From the NCBI GenBank assembly GCA_902609685.1, contig CACLSR010000003.1, positions 1-64,000 on the forward strand: DNA of 64,000 bases, given 5' to 3'. The stretch is from an uncultured Pelagibacteraceae bacterium. GTDB lineage: Bacteria > Pseudomonadota > Alphaproteobacteria > Pelagibacterales > Pelagibacteraceae. The position numbers and the translations under genes are program-made. Below the pieces are notes generated by a model that worked only from the letters and a program-made list of their open reading frames with translations, did not search any database and was not told the DNA's origin. The stretch's first letter is position 1, and every line of letters starts with the position of its first letter. Below, in pieces: positions 1 to 12,501 of the stretch.

Positions 1-346
1 CGCCTGCAGTATTACAGGCAACTCCATTTTTAATTGCAAGTTTAGTAGCTAACACTGTTCCACCAGTTGCAACTAATGATCTTTGAATAACACTATCCAC
101 TAATGGAAATCCAATTTTCTTAATTGTATTTTGATCTAGTGTTTTATTTTTAACATCCTTGATATATTTTTCTGAATGTGCTCTTTTCAAAGTTTCATCA
201 GAGCATGCATACGGCTGATGAAATTTTTTAACTATCTTTTTATCAATTAGATATTTTGCGAGTTCTCCAAATTTATTAATTGGAAACTTATGATCATCAC
301 CAATTTTTGCAAAATAATCTTCGTGATTGACAACTGATAAATCCAT
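1..346 (-). CDS. Histone deacetylase / AcuC-family amidohydrolase, N-terminal part (cut by window edge)
   Basis: Translating the minus strand from the ATG at 344-346 gives about 115 residues running off the left edge. The text has the N-terminal signature of bacterial class II HDAC-like proteins: an HEDYFAKIGDDHKFP stretch near residue 8, then a GTVLATKLAIKNGVACN stretch near residue 97 that normally precedes the metal-binding HH motif, which lies outside the window. Family members are zinc deacetylases acting on acetylated amines or lysines; the substrate cannot be told. Its start is 2 nt beyond the stop of the dehydrogenase at 349, so it is the last visible gene of a minus-strand run. Confidence 0.75.
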   Translation of the reverse strand, partial: MDLSVVNHEDYFAKIGDDHKFPINKFGELAKYLIDKKIVKKFHQPYACSDETLKRAHSEKYIKDVKNKTLDQNTIKKIGFPLVDSVIQRSLVATGGTVLATKLAIKNGVACNTAG

Positions 347-348
347 AA

Positions 349-1299
349 CTATTCAATTACTCGGATTGGCTTACCACTGGCACAAGCTTCAAGTGACTCA
401 ATCATTTGACTATAATAAACATTATAGTTTTCAGCAGTCACATATCCTAAATGAGGGGTGAGCAAAGCATTAGGTAAAAATCTTAATTTGTTATTTTCTG
501 GTAAAGGCTCTTTTTCATAAACATCCAGTCCAGCACCTGCAATTACATTTGTGGATAAAGCGATGATTAAATCGTCTTCATTAATTATTGGACCTCTTGA
601 AGTATTAATCAAAAATGCAGTTTTTTTCATTTTATCAATTTCTTTTAGAGTAATACAATTTTTATATCTTTCACCGCCTTGAACATGAATTGATAAGAAA
701 TCAGAATTTTTAATTAGATCTTCTTTTGAACAAGGTAAGACATCAAGTTCTTTACATTTATCAAGATTAAGATTTTCACTCCAGGCCATTACCTCCATAC
801 CAAAAGCTTTCCCTATTTTTGCAACTTGTGAACCTACTTTTCCGAGCCCAATTAATCCTAGTATTTTTCCTTTGAGTTCAACACCAACGGTGGTTTGCCA
901 ATAACCCTGATACATATTATCTATTTCTTCTTTTATATTTCTAGCTAAACCAAGAATTAAAGCCCAAGTTAATTCTGGAGTTGGGTTTAAATTACTTTCT
1001 GTTCCACTAACTATAATCTTCCTTTTTTTTGCAGCAGCTAGATCAATTGATTTATTTCTCAACCCACTGGTGATTATAAATTTTAGCTTAGACAAATTTT
1101 CTATAATATTTTTTGTAATTGGCGTTCGTTCTCTCATGACTAATAATGCCTCAAAATCAGACAATTTATCTATGACATCAGCCTCATCCTCAAATGGCTC
1201 GCTAAAAATTTTAATTTCATATTTTCCTGCAAGTTTTTCAAGATCAACAAATTGTTGAGAAACATTTTGATAGTCGTCTAATATTGCAACTTTAAGCAT
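349..1299 (-). CDS. D-2-hydroxyacid dehydrogenase (PGDH-like), NAD-dependent
   Basis: This 316-residue protein has the family's two-domain layout: a split substrate domain and an NAD-binding Rossmann domain with GLIGLGKVGS at about residues 148-157. The catalytic trio is readable: Arg235 in NTSRGP, Glu264 in YEKEPLP and His283 in TPHLGY. It would interconvert a 2-keto acid and a D-2-hydroxy acid in the cytoplasm. It is too short to carry the ACT domain of SerA, so it is probably not the main serine enzyme. It overlaps the upstream EamA gene by 8 nt and, with the DadA-like oxidase, suggests a small keto/amino-acid catabolic cluster; the substrate is not deducible. Confidence 0.85.
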   Translation of the reverse strand: MLKVAILDDYQNVSQQFVDLEKLAGKYEIKIFSEPFEDEADVIDKLSDFEALLVMRERTPITKNIIENLSKLKFIITSGLRNKSIDLAAAKKRKIIVSGTESNLNPTPELTWALILGLARNIKEEIDNMYQGYWQTTVGVELKGKILGLIGLGKVGSQVAKIGKAFGMEVMAWSENLNLDKCKELDVLPCSKEDLIKNSDFLSIHVQGGERYKNCITLKEIDKMKKTAFLINTSRGPIINEDDLIIALSTNVIAGAGLDVYEKEPLPENNKLRFLPNALLTPHLGYVTAENYNVYYSQMIESLEACASGKPIRVIE

Positions 1300-2185
1300 T
1301 TTTAATTTCTTTATTTGATAAAAATAAACCTAATATAATTAAAATTGCCCCAATCAAGTGAAAAAATTGAAACTGCTCATTATAAAAGAATATCGCCATC
1401 AAAGTACTAAATAATGGAATTAAAGATAAAAATATTCCAGCTCGATTTGCCCCAATGATTGAAACAGCGCCAGCCCAACAATAGTAAGAGCCAATACTTG
1501 GAAATATTGCAACATAAGCTAAAATATAAAAAAAATTACTACTCATCTCAATAATTTTGCCTTGTGTCATATCTAAAATAAATAGAGGCAAAAGAAAAAT
1601 TAATCCAAATGTGCAAATTATATGGACAAGAGCAAGTAAAGATACTTCAAAGGTTCTTTTTCTCAAATATGCAGAATATATTCCCCAAGCAATAATTGCT
1701 CCGACCATAAATAAATCGCCTTTGTTAAAATTTAAGGTAAGTAAAATATTTAGATTAAGTTTAGTAATAATAGCTAAAATTCCTAAAACTGAAATGACTA
1801 ATCCAGATATTTGAAAAATATTTGTTTTTTCAATTTTTAATAAAAAACAAACTAAAATTATTGTTACAGGTATTGCGGTATTAAAAAGTGATGCATTAAT
1901 TACTTGCGTGTAATTTAAAGCGTTATAAGTAAAAGAAGTAAATATACATACACTGGTAGAACCTAGAATAAGAAATAATGATAAATTTCCTTTAATTTGA
2001 TTTTTTAATTTTAATATCTCTTTATAGGTGAAGGGAAGTAATATTATCCATACTAGGCACCACCTTAAAAATGCGAGTGAGTTGGGGGGTATATTTTCTA
2101 AATAAGCAAGCTTTGCTAATGTAAAGTTTCCTGCCCAAAATAATGTTGCACATACTAGCATGATGTATGCCTTAGTATTTTGCAT
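1292..2185 (-). CDS. EamA/DMT-superfamily permease
   Basis: The 297-residue protein is almost wholly hydrophobic, with about ten predicted membrane spans in two repeated EamA halves (roughly 1-140 and 150-295) and the typical opening LVCATLFWAGNFTLAKLA. Length matches DMT-family metabolite exporters. The halves are joined by a basic cytoplasmic link near YLRKRTFEVS. It lies 4 nt after the DadA-like gene and overlaps the dehydrogenase by 8 nt, so translation is probably coupled. By analogy with RhaT/YdcZ-type carriers it may move an amino acid or related metabolite out of or into the cell, but nothing in the sequence fixes the substrate or direction. Confidence 0.85.
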   Translation of the reverse strand: MQNTKAYIMLVCATLFWAGNFTLAKLAYLENIPPNSLAFLRWCLVWIILLPFTYKEILKLKNQIKGNLSLFLILGSTSVCIFTSFTYNALNYTQVINASLFNTAIPVTIILVCFLLKIEKTNIFQISGLVISVLGILAIITKLNLNILLTLNFNKGDLFMVGAIIAWGIYSAYLRKRTFEVSLLALVHIICTFGLIFLLPLFILDMTQGKIIEMSSNFFYILAYVAIFPSIGSYYCWAGAVSIIGANRAGIFLSLIPLFSTLMAIFFYNEQFQFFHLIGAILIILGLFLSNKEIKNA

Positions 2186-2189
2186 TTGA

Positions 2190-3431
2190 TTAACTAAATC
2201 TTACTGAGCTATAAGGATCTAAATTTAGATTAGTATTTTCTTTAGCTATCATTCCAGAGACAATCTTTCCAGAAATTGGACCTAATGTCCATCCTAAATG
2301 ATGATGACCAAAACAATAAAATACATTTTTATAATTTTTTGAAGGTCCCATCACAGGTAAAAAATCTGGCAGCGTTGGTCTAAAACCTAACCATTCATCC
2401 TCATGTTCTGGAAGATCTCCTAACATATACTTGGCATTATCAATCAAATTTTTTATTCTAGATTTTGAAAGTGGATTATCTAATCCACCAAACTCAACTG
2501 TACCAACCACTCTTAATCCCTGTTCCATAGGAGTAATACCAAATCCTCTATTAGAAAAAATAACAGGTCTACTTAAAAGATGATCACAATCTTTGAAGTG
2601 AACATGATAACCTCTTTCAGTATCAAGAGGAATTCGTTCACCTAAATTATCTGTTAATTTTTTTGAGAAAGCTCCACAAGCAATTACAATTTTATCAAAA
2701 GTATATCTTTCACCATCAGTTACAAAAACTGGTTTTTCTGTATCAAACTCAATATCATTAATATTTTTCTTTTCAAACTTTCCACCTTTTTTTAAAAATA
2801 ATTCAAATAATTTAAGTAAGATTTTTTTTGGGTTTCGGGCATGTCTTGCATATGGATAATAAACTCCAGCATGATAAAAGGGTTTTATGTTAGGTTCTAG
2901 ATCGTGAATTTCAGATTTATTGACCAATTGTTGTTTTACCCCAAGTTCATCTCTCACTTTAATTTCTAATTCTCTGCTCTTTAAGTCCTTATCATTCCAA
3001 ATGTAGAGAATACCTTTGTTTTCGACTAGACCATCTAAATTAATTTCATCAAAGAGTTCATCGTATGCAGGTAAGGCTAAGTCTAAAATTTGGTGCATAT
3101 TTCTTGCCGTATGCATCATTTTGTTTTTTGTTGTATTTAAAATAAACTTGAAAAACCATGGAAGCATTTTTGGCACATAATTCCATTTTAAAGCAAGTGG
3201 CCCTGTTGAACTTAATAACATTGCTGGAACATCAGCAAGTACATCTGTTCTATTCAATGACAATGAGGCATAAGGTGAAAAGTGGCCAGCATTTCCATAT
3301 GAAGCTGCTGGACTACCGGGGTTATCTCTATCAAATATAGTTACCTTAAAACCTTTTTTTTGGAGAAATAAAGCATTGGATACTCCTTGAATTCCTGAGC
3401 CAACAATTCCCACATGTAAATTTTTACTCAT
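2190..3431 (-). CDS. dadA: DadA-like FAD-dependent D-amino acid dehydrogenase/oxidase
   Basis: A DAO-superfamily flavoenzyme. From the internal ATG at 3431 the protein is 413 residues and begins with the dinucleotide-binding fold GIVGSGIQGVSNALFLQKKG at about residues 8-27. A longer ORF reaches 3458, but its extra nine residues (MTDRLYIFF) precede the beta strand that normally opens the family, so I prefer 3431. The C-terminal FAD-contact region GHHHLGWTLGPISGK is present. It should oxidatively deaminate a D-amino acid or a secondary amine. A TATAAT at 3475-3480 just after rodA could be a separate -10 box for this four-gene run, though no matching -35 is visible. Confidence 0.8.
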   Translation of the reverse strand: MSKNLHVGIVGSGIQGVSNALFLQKKGFKVTIFDRDNPGSPAASYGNAGHFSPYASLSLNRTDVLADVPAMLLSSTGPLALKWNYVPKMLPWFFKFILNTTKNKMMHTARNMHQILDLALPAYDELFDEINLDGLVENKGILYIWNDKDLKSRELEIKVRDELGVKQQLVNKSEIHDLEPNIKPFYHAGVYYPYARHARNPKKILLKLFELFLKKGGKFEKKNINDIEFDTEKPVFVTDGERYTFDKIVIACGAFSKKLTDNLGERIPLDTERGYHVHFKDCDHLLSRPVIFSNRGFGITPMEQGLRVVGTVEFGGLDNPLSKSRIKNLIDNAKYMLGDLPEHEDEWLGFRPTLPDFLPVMGPSKNYKNVFYCFGHHHLGWTLGPISGKIVSGMIAKENTNLNLDPYSSVRFS

Positions 3432-3481
3432 AAAAAAAATATACAATCTATCTGTCAAATAAGTTAAGCGACAAATTATAC

Positions 3482-4609
3482 TTAGGCAATCAATTGTTGA
3501 TTGTGAACCCTAGCGCTCATGACAATTCCAAAACCAATCATGGTTGCTAGCATGGAAGATCCACCATAAGACATAATTGGTAAAGGAGAACCTACTATAG
3601 GTAGTAAACCTAAAACCATACTCATATTTATAGTAATGAATACAAAAATAGCTGCACCAAAACTATAACAAAAAATCTTTGCGAAATAACTTCTGGAACT
3701 AGCACCAATTGCAACAATTCTATAAATAATAATTGCATAAATTACTAAAAGTATCGCAGAGCCCACAAAACCAAATTCCTCTGAGAAAAGTGTAAAAATA
3801 AAATCAGTATGTTTTTCTGGTAAAAATTCTAGATAACTTTGAGTGCCTTTTAAAAAACCTTTACCAAATATACCACCAGATCCGACAGCTATTTTTGATT
3901 GAATAATTTGATAACCAGCACCTAGGGGATCCTTGTCAGGATTTAGAAATGTTAACACTCTTAATTTCTGATAGGGTTTTAAGAAAGCTATGACGAAAGG
4001 TAAAGAGATTATAAATCCAAGAATAGTATAAATAAAATATTTGTAATTAATGCCAGCAAACCATAATACTGCTATTCCACTAATTGCGATAAGAACTGCA
4101 GTTCCAAGGTCTGGTTGTACAATTACTAACCCCATTGGTAAAAGAATTATTATTAAAGAAGTTAAAATTGTATAAATTGAATTGACATTTTCTAACTTCA
4201 TTCGATGAAAAAATTTAGCCAAACAAACAATAATAAATATTTTCATCAATTCAGATGGTTGTAAATTTATGAAATATAAATTTATCCATCTTTGAGAGCC
4301 TGATGAGGTAATTCCAAATAAATAGGTCCCTACTAACAAACCTACTACCGCTACGTAAGCTAAATAACCTATTGAGAACCAATACTTGATATTGATAAAT
4401 GACATTACTAGCATCATTAAAGTAAATACTGCTAATTTTGTAAAATGACTTTTGGTATGAAATTTAATCTCACCACCATCAGTAGAATACATTGTTGCTA
4501 AACTAATAAAGCCAAGTAACAATATACAGACCAGAAGTATATAATCAAAGTTTCTAAATTTTTGAAAAAAACCAAGTCTATTTGTTGTTAATCTTGTATG
4601 TTGATACAT
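3482..4609 (-). CDS. rodA: Rod-shape SEDS peptidoglycan glycosyltransferase RodA
   Basis: A SEDS-family protein of 375 residues with about ten membrane spans. Diagnostic text includes QPDLGTAVLIA in the middle, the HTDFIFTLFSEEFGFVGS loop and the C-terminal PLPIMSYGGSSMLATM. It polymerises lipid II glycan strands at the lateral wall together with PBP2. The PBP2 gene ends at 4610, directly abutting this start codon at 4609, so the two partners are translationally linked, as expected for an elongasome pair. FtsW is the alternative in the same family; the PBP2/MreBCD neighbourhood decides for RodA. It is the last gene of the long ilv-leu-mre-mrd run. Confidence 0.95.
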   Translation of the reverse strand: MYQHTRLTTNRLGFFQKFRNFDYILLVCILLLGFISLATMYSTDGGEIKFHTKSHFTKLAVFTLMMLVMSFINIKYWFSIGYLAYVAVVGLLVGTYLFGITSSGSQRWINLYFINLQPSELMKIFIIVCLAKFFHRMKLENVNSIYTILTSLIIILLPMGLVIVQPDLGTAVLIAISGIAVLWFAGINYKYFIYTILGFIISLPFVIAFLKPYQKLRVLTFLNPDKDPLGAGYQIIQSKIAVGSGGIFGKGFLKGTQSYLEFLPEKHTDFIFTLFSEEFGFVGSAILLVIYAIIIYRIVAIGASSRSYFAKIFCYSFGAAIFVFITINMSMVLGLLPIVGSPLPIMSYGGSSMLATMIGFGIVMSARVHNQQLIA

Positions 4610-6484
4610 CTATATCTCCAAATACTTTTTATTTCTCAATGACTCTCTAATCTTGTGTCGGTCAATAATTAATCTAAATAATTTAGTTGCCATTGGAGCG
4701 GCAGTTGTACTTCCGTTTCCTCCATGTTCTACAATGACACTTAATGCGTATCTTGGATTTTTATATGGTCCAAAAGCTACATATAAAGCATGATCTCTTT
4801 GCTCGTATGGAATCTGGAATGTTTTAAGATCTAATTCTCTTTCTTCCTCAGTAATTTTTTTAACTTGTGCTGTCCCAGTTTTACCAGCAAACTGATATTT
4901 TGGATTATCAATTCTTGAACGATAAGATGTACCCATTACTTCATTGGTTGAACCAAAGATAGCATCTTGAACAATCTTGATATTTTTTGAATTTTTATAA
5001 AGTGGCGTAAATTTATCAATTGGCTGATCTTTTACTTTATCATCTACCACAATATGAGGATAAATTTTGTAACCCCCATTTGCAATTTGAGCAGTCATTA
5101 AACATAGTTGAATTGGAGTAGTTTGGATATAGCCTTGCCCAATTCCTGTTATTATTGTTTCGCCTAACAACCATCCTTTACCCAGGGCATTCTTTTTCCA
5201 TTGAGTATTTGGAATTAATCCTTTTTTTTCGATATCAAACAAATCACCAAAAACTTTTTCTCCGAGACCAAATTTTTTTGCAGTTTCGCTCAATTTATCA
5301 ACACCAAGTTTACGGGCAACTTCATAAAAATAGGTGTCACAAGACTGCTTCATTGCATTTCTTAAACTTACATAACCATGACCTTTTTTCTTCCAGCAAT
5401 GATAAATCTGGCCATACATTTCTGTTTTACCAGTACATCTAACTGTAAAACTTGTGTTAACTATTCCATTCTCAAGTGCAGATAAAGCAACAATCGGTTT
5501 AATCGTTGAGCCTGGTGAGTAATTTCCCTGTAAAGTTTTATTAACTAGTGGTTTCATTGGATCATTACGAATTAATTGCCAATCATCTTGACCAATACCA
5601 AATACAAATAAATTAGGATCAAATGAAGGGGATGAATGCATAGCAATTACTGCACCTGTGTAAATATCCATTACACAAATAGAGCCAGCTTTATCCTTAA
5701 GTAATTCGTTTGCTAACTTCTGAACCTCAGTATCAATAGTTAATCTTAAAGTTTTACCTTTTTCACCTTTTTGAAATTCTAATTGACTGATTCTTCTGCC
5801 ATAAGCATTTACTTCATATCTCTCAATATCATTGGTTCCTATTAATTTTTCTTCAAATGTTTTTTCTAAGCCAACTTTTCCAACTTTTAAACCTGGTACA
5901 AAATTCTTTTTAATGGCTTGAGTAGATTCAATATCATCTTGATTAGCTTGACTAACGTAACCTATTAGGTGAGTGAAATTTTCTTTAAAAGGATAGTTTC
6001 TTGAAATAGATATAACTGGTTTTACACCATTTAAATCATATAAATGATTGTTAATCTTTGAAAACTTTTGCCAGCTCAAATTATCAGAAACAATTAAAGT
6101 TTCCCAAGGCTTTATTTCATTTTTCTTTTTTAATACTTTTTTAAATTCATTATCTGATAATTCTAGTAAGTCTTTTAATCGATATATAACATACCTAAAA
6201 TCTTCAACTTGTTCTGGTATCAAGTGGAGTTGATAAGCTTCGAAATTTCCTGCAATAACATTACCGAAATAATCATGAAATTCTCCTCTCACAGGGGCTA
6301 ATTTCCATTCTCTTATTCTATTTTTATCTGAGAGAGTTAAATACTTTTTGTTCTCTTTAACTTGTAAAAAAAATAATCTGCTTACAATTCCTATCATTAT
6401 AAAAAATTTTAATGAACCTGTAATGAACATTCTTCTATTAATGGAGTTCAGTTTCTTTACGTTGTCACTGGAAGAGTTAATCAT
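4610..6484 (-). CDS. mrdA: Penicillin-binding protein 2 (elongation transpeptidase)
   Basis: A 624-residue class B PBP. One N-terminal membrane anchor (about 23-42) is followed by a dimerisation domain and a transpeptidase domain. The active-site motifs are visible: the SxxK serine at 326-329 (STIK within SPGSTIKP), SxN in the variant form SCD at 381-383, and KTG in FAGKTGTAQ near residue 530. It cross-links lateral-wall peptidoglycan with RodA in the periplasm. Its start overlaps the mreD stop by 8 nt. The order mreB-mreC-mreD-mrdA-rodA is the canonical elongasome operon. Confidence 0.95.
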   Translation of the reverse strand: MINSSSDNVKKLNSINRRMFITGSLKFFIMIGIVSRLFFLQVKENKKYLTLSDKNRIREWKLAPVRGEFHDYFGNVIAGNFEAYQLHLIPEQVEDFRYVIYRLKDLLELSDNEFKKVLKKKNEIKPWETLIVSDNLSWQKFSKINNHLYDLNGVKPVISISRNYPFKENFTHLIGYVSQANQDDIESTQAIKKNFVPGLKVGKVGLEKTFEEKLIGTNDIERYEVNAYGRRISQLEFQKGEKGKTLRLTIDTEVQKLANELLKDKAGSICVMDIYTGAVIAMHSSPSFDPNLFVFGIGQDDWQLIRNDPMKPLVNKTLQGNYSPGSTIKPIVALSALENGIVNTSFTVRCTGKTEMYGQIYHCWKKKGHGYVSLRNAMKQSCDTYFYEVARKLGVDKLSETAKKFGLGEKVFGDLFDIEKKGLIPNTQWKKNALGKGWLLGETIITGIGQGYIQTTPIQLCLMTAQIANGGYKIYPHIVVDDKVKDQPIDKFTPLYKNSKNIKIVQDAIFGSTNEVMGTSYRSRIDNPKYQFAGKTGTAQVKKITEEERELDLKTFQIPYEQRDHALYVAFGPYKNPRYALSVIVEHGGNGSTTAAPMATKLFRLIIDRHKIRESLRNKKYLEI

Positions 6485-6983
6485 TTATTCCTTTCATATA
6501 ATATTTAAATACTGATAAGAAAATTATATAAAGCAAAAAAGTACAAGTCGTATTGACTATGTAATTTGTTAAAATCAAATCATAAGAAAAAAATAAAGTT
6601 AAAACTGAATAATTTAAGGAATTAATCAAACTTATGATAAATAAAAAATAGAACCAATCTTTAATAGGGCTTGGTCTAATTGTGATATTTCTTATATACG
6701 CTGTAGCAATACAAATTAAAGTATAAGACAAACTACTTATTCCCAAAGGTAAGCCTACAACAGTATCGTTGAGTAAGCCGGCAAAAAAAACAAAAAGATA
6801 ATCAAAATGTTTAAAATCTTTTAAGGTAAAGAAAAAGATCAAAATAAACGGGAAATTAAAAGAAAAATACTCAAGTTTTAAATAATTAAAATCAAACTCA
6901 TTGAGCACTGAGACAAATAAGAAAATTATTGGTAACCAGGTATATAATTTAGAAAATGTTCCCTTTGTCTTTAAGTTAGCCAT
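6477..6983 (-). CDS. mreD: Rod shape-determining membrane protein MreD
   Basis: A 168-residue, very hydrophobic protein with about five spans, in the MreD position of an mreBCD-mrdAB operon. MreD proteins share little sequence, but the FAGLLNDTVVGLPLGISSL stretch (a D followed by GLPLG) is typical. I place the start at the ATG at 6983 rather than 6998, because GGAGG lies 8 nt upstream of the inner ATG and would fall inside the longer version. The chosen ATG overlaps the mreC stop in an ATGGCTAA arrangement (8 nt), indicating translational coupling. It bridges MreC and the SEDS/PBP pair in the inner membrane. Confidence 0.85.
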   Translation of the reverse strand: MANLKTKGTFSKLYTWLPIIFLFVSVLNEFDFNYLKLEYFSFNFPFILIFFFTLKDFKHFDYLFVFFAGLLNDTVVGLPLGISSLSYTLICIATAYIRNITIRPSPIKDWFYFLFIISLINSLNYSVLTLFFSYDLILTNYIVNTTCTFLLYIIFLSVFKYYMKGIND

Positions 6984-8205
6984 CTGTTCTACCTCCATTT
7001 AAAACACAACTCTTATACTCTTCAGTTCCAACATTAAAACCATCAGCATTAAAAAAAGATTTTCTACATTTATGACCATGTTCTAAGTTTAATTTTAAAA
7101 ATTCTAATTCTTGAGTATCAATATTGAATTGATTGATTTTTTGCTTTTGTAAAAAAATTTCATTATTTAAAACTGAAATTTGATTGTTTAAATCATTAAT
7201 TTCACTAGTTAAATTTTCATTTTCTTCTATAAATTTTGAATTAGTCTCCTCAATAATTTTAAGCTCATCTTCTAAAATCTTTAATTTTGACTCTTCAAGT
7301 TCCTCACTTTTATCTTCAATTGGAACTATTTCTGGTTCAACTTGAGGAATTTCAATTTGAGTAATTGTTTCTGCAAAAACATATTTTAATTGTGTAAAAT
7401 CGCTGTAGAATTCAACGTTGTATCTATTAGAAGAACCATTTTTTTTAGATCTTAATTTGCCTATTGGTACTCCACTTTTAAATATTGCTCCAGTACCTGA
7501 GGTGTAAACTATACTTTCATCGACTAACTCCTCTGACAAACCCGCTTTAATATATTTAATTTGTCCAAAATTGTCTCCACTCCCAGTGACTATTGCTTGG
7601 ATATTTTGAGGGGCAATTGTTACTGGAACATTAGAATTTAAATCTGATAACAATAATACCCTTGATGTTTTATAATTCACCTCAATTACCCGACCAACTA
7701 AATAAGATTGATCATAAATATTTGTACCAATTTTTATATCGTCTTTACTTCCTTTATTTATGATTATGCTCTTTAGAAAGGGACTATCATGATCAACAAT
7801 TATTTTTGCTAAAATTTTATTTGAACTTGAAATATAATCATCAATTAGTACTTTCAGTTCTTGATTTTCATACTGAATAATTTCATTGGACACAAAATCA
7901 GATTTAAGTTTATCCAATTCATCTCTATTATTTTGATATCTATTAAAAAATGTTGTGTATTCAATTATATTAATGACAGAATTTCTCGCAAAGTTTTCGG
8001 GTATAGAGACAATAAAAGATGATCGATAAACCACCTCACTTAATCCAGCCTTCAGATATCTTACTGCCTTAAAGTCTAGGCTTGATAGAAGGATAATAAA
8101 TATAGAAATAAATACTAAAGTAAGTAGAGAAAATTTTTGTTGAGTGCTTTTTTTTAAAAAAGCAGAACGAATTGCTATTATAAAATCATCTCTGCTAGAG
8201 GCCAT
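6976..8205 (-). CDS. mreC: Rod shape-determining protein MreC with long coiled-coil and two-Cys C-terminal tail
   Basis: This 409-residue protein has an N-terminal membrane anchor (about 25-45), a short helix, and the periplasmic MreC beta-barrel region that contains IYDQSYLVGRVIEV and VTIAPQNIQAIVTGSG (about 160-285). Family members usually end soon after that. Here about 120 more residues follow: an acidic linker (VEPEIVPIEDKSEE), a heptad-like Glu/Lys/Asn-rich coiled coil (about 300-370), and a compact tail with two Cys and the pattern C-x7-GF-x2-GT-x2-Y-x2-C. The extension is in frame and ends just inside mreD, so it is not an assembly break. Its role is unknown; a periplasmic partner-binding arm is an inference. 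Confidence 0.9.
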   Translation of the reverse strand: MASSRDDFIIAIRSAFLKKSTQQKFSLLTLVFISIFIILLSSLDFKAVRYLKAGLSEVVYRSSFIVSIPENFARNSVINIIEYTTFFNRYQNNRDELDKLKSDFVSNEIIQYENQELKVLIDDYISSSNKILAKIIVDHDSPFLKSIIINKGSKDDIKIGTNIYDQSYLVGRVIEVNYKTSRVLLLSDLNSNVPVTIAPQNIQAIVTGSGDNFGQIKYIKAGLSEELVDESIVYTSGTGAIFKSGVPIGKLRSKKNGSSNRYNVEFYSDFTQLKYVFAETITQIEIPQVEPEIVPIEDKSEELEESKLKILEDELKIIEETNSKFIEENENLTSEINDLNNQISVLNNEIFLQKQKINQFNIDTQELEFLKLNLEHGHKCRKSFFNADGFNVGTEEYKSCVLNGGRTDG

Positions 8206-8210
8206 TACTC

Positions 8211-10822
<2,612 letters not shown>

Positions 10823-10910
10823 ATCAAAAATTTTTATTTTTGAAATATACAACCTCTCGTTTAGATTGCAAAAGTAAAATACTAAATTTATCTCAATTTG
10901 GAACTAAAAT

Positions 10911-12499
<1,589 letters not shown>

Positions 12500-12501
12500 A
12501 C

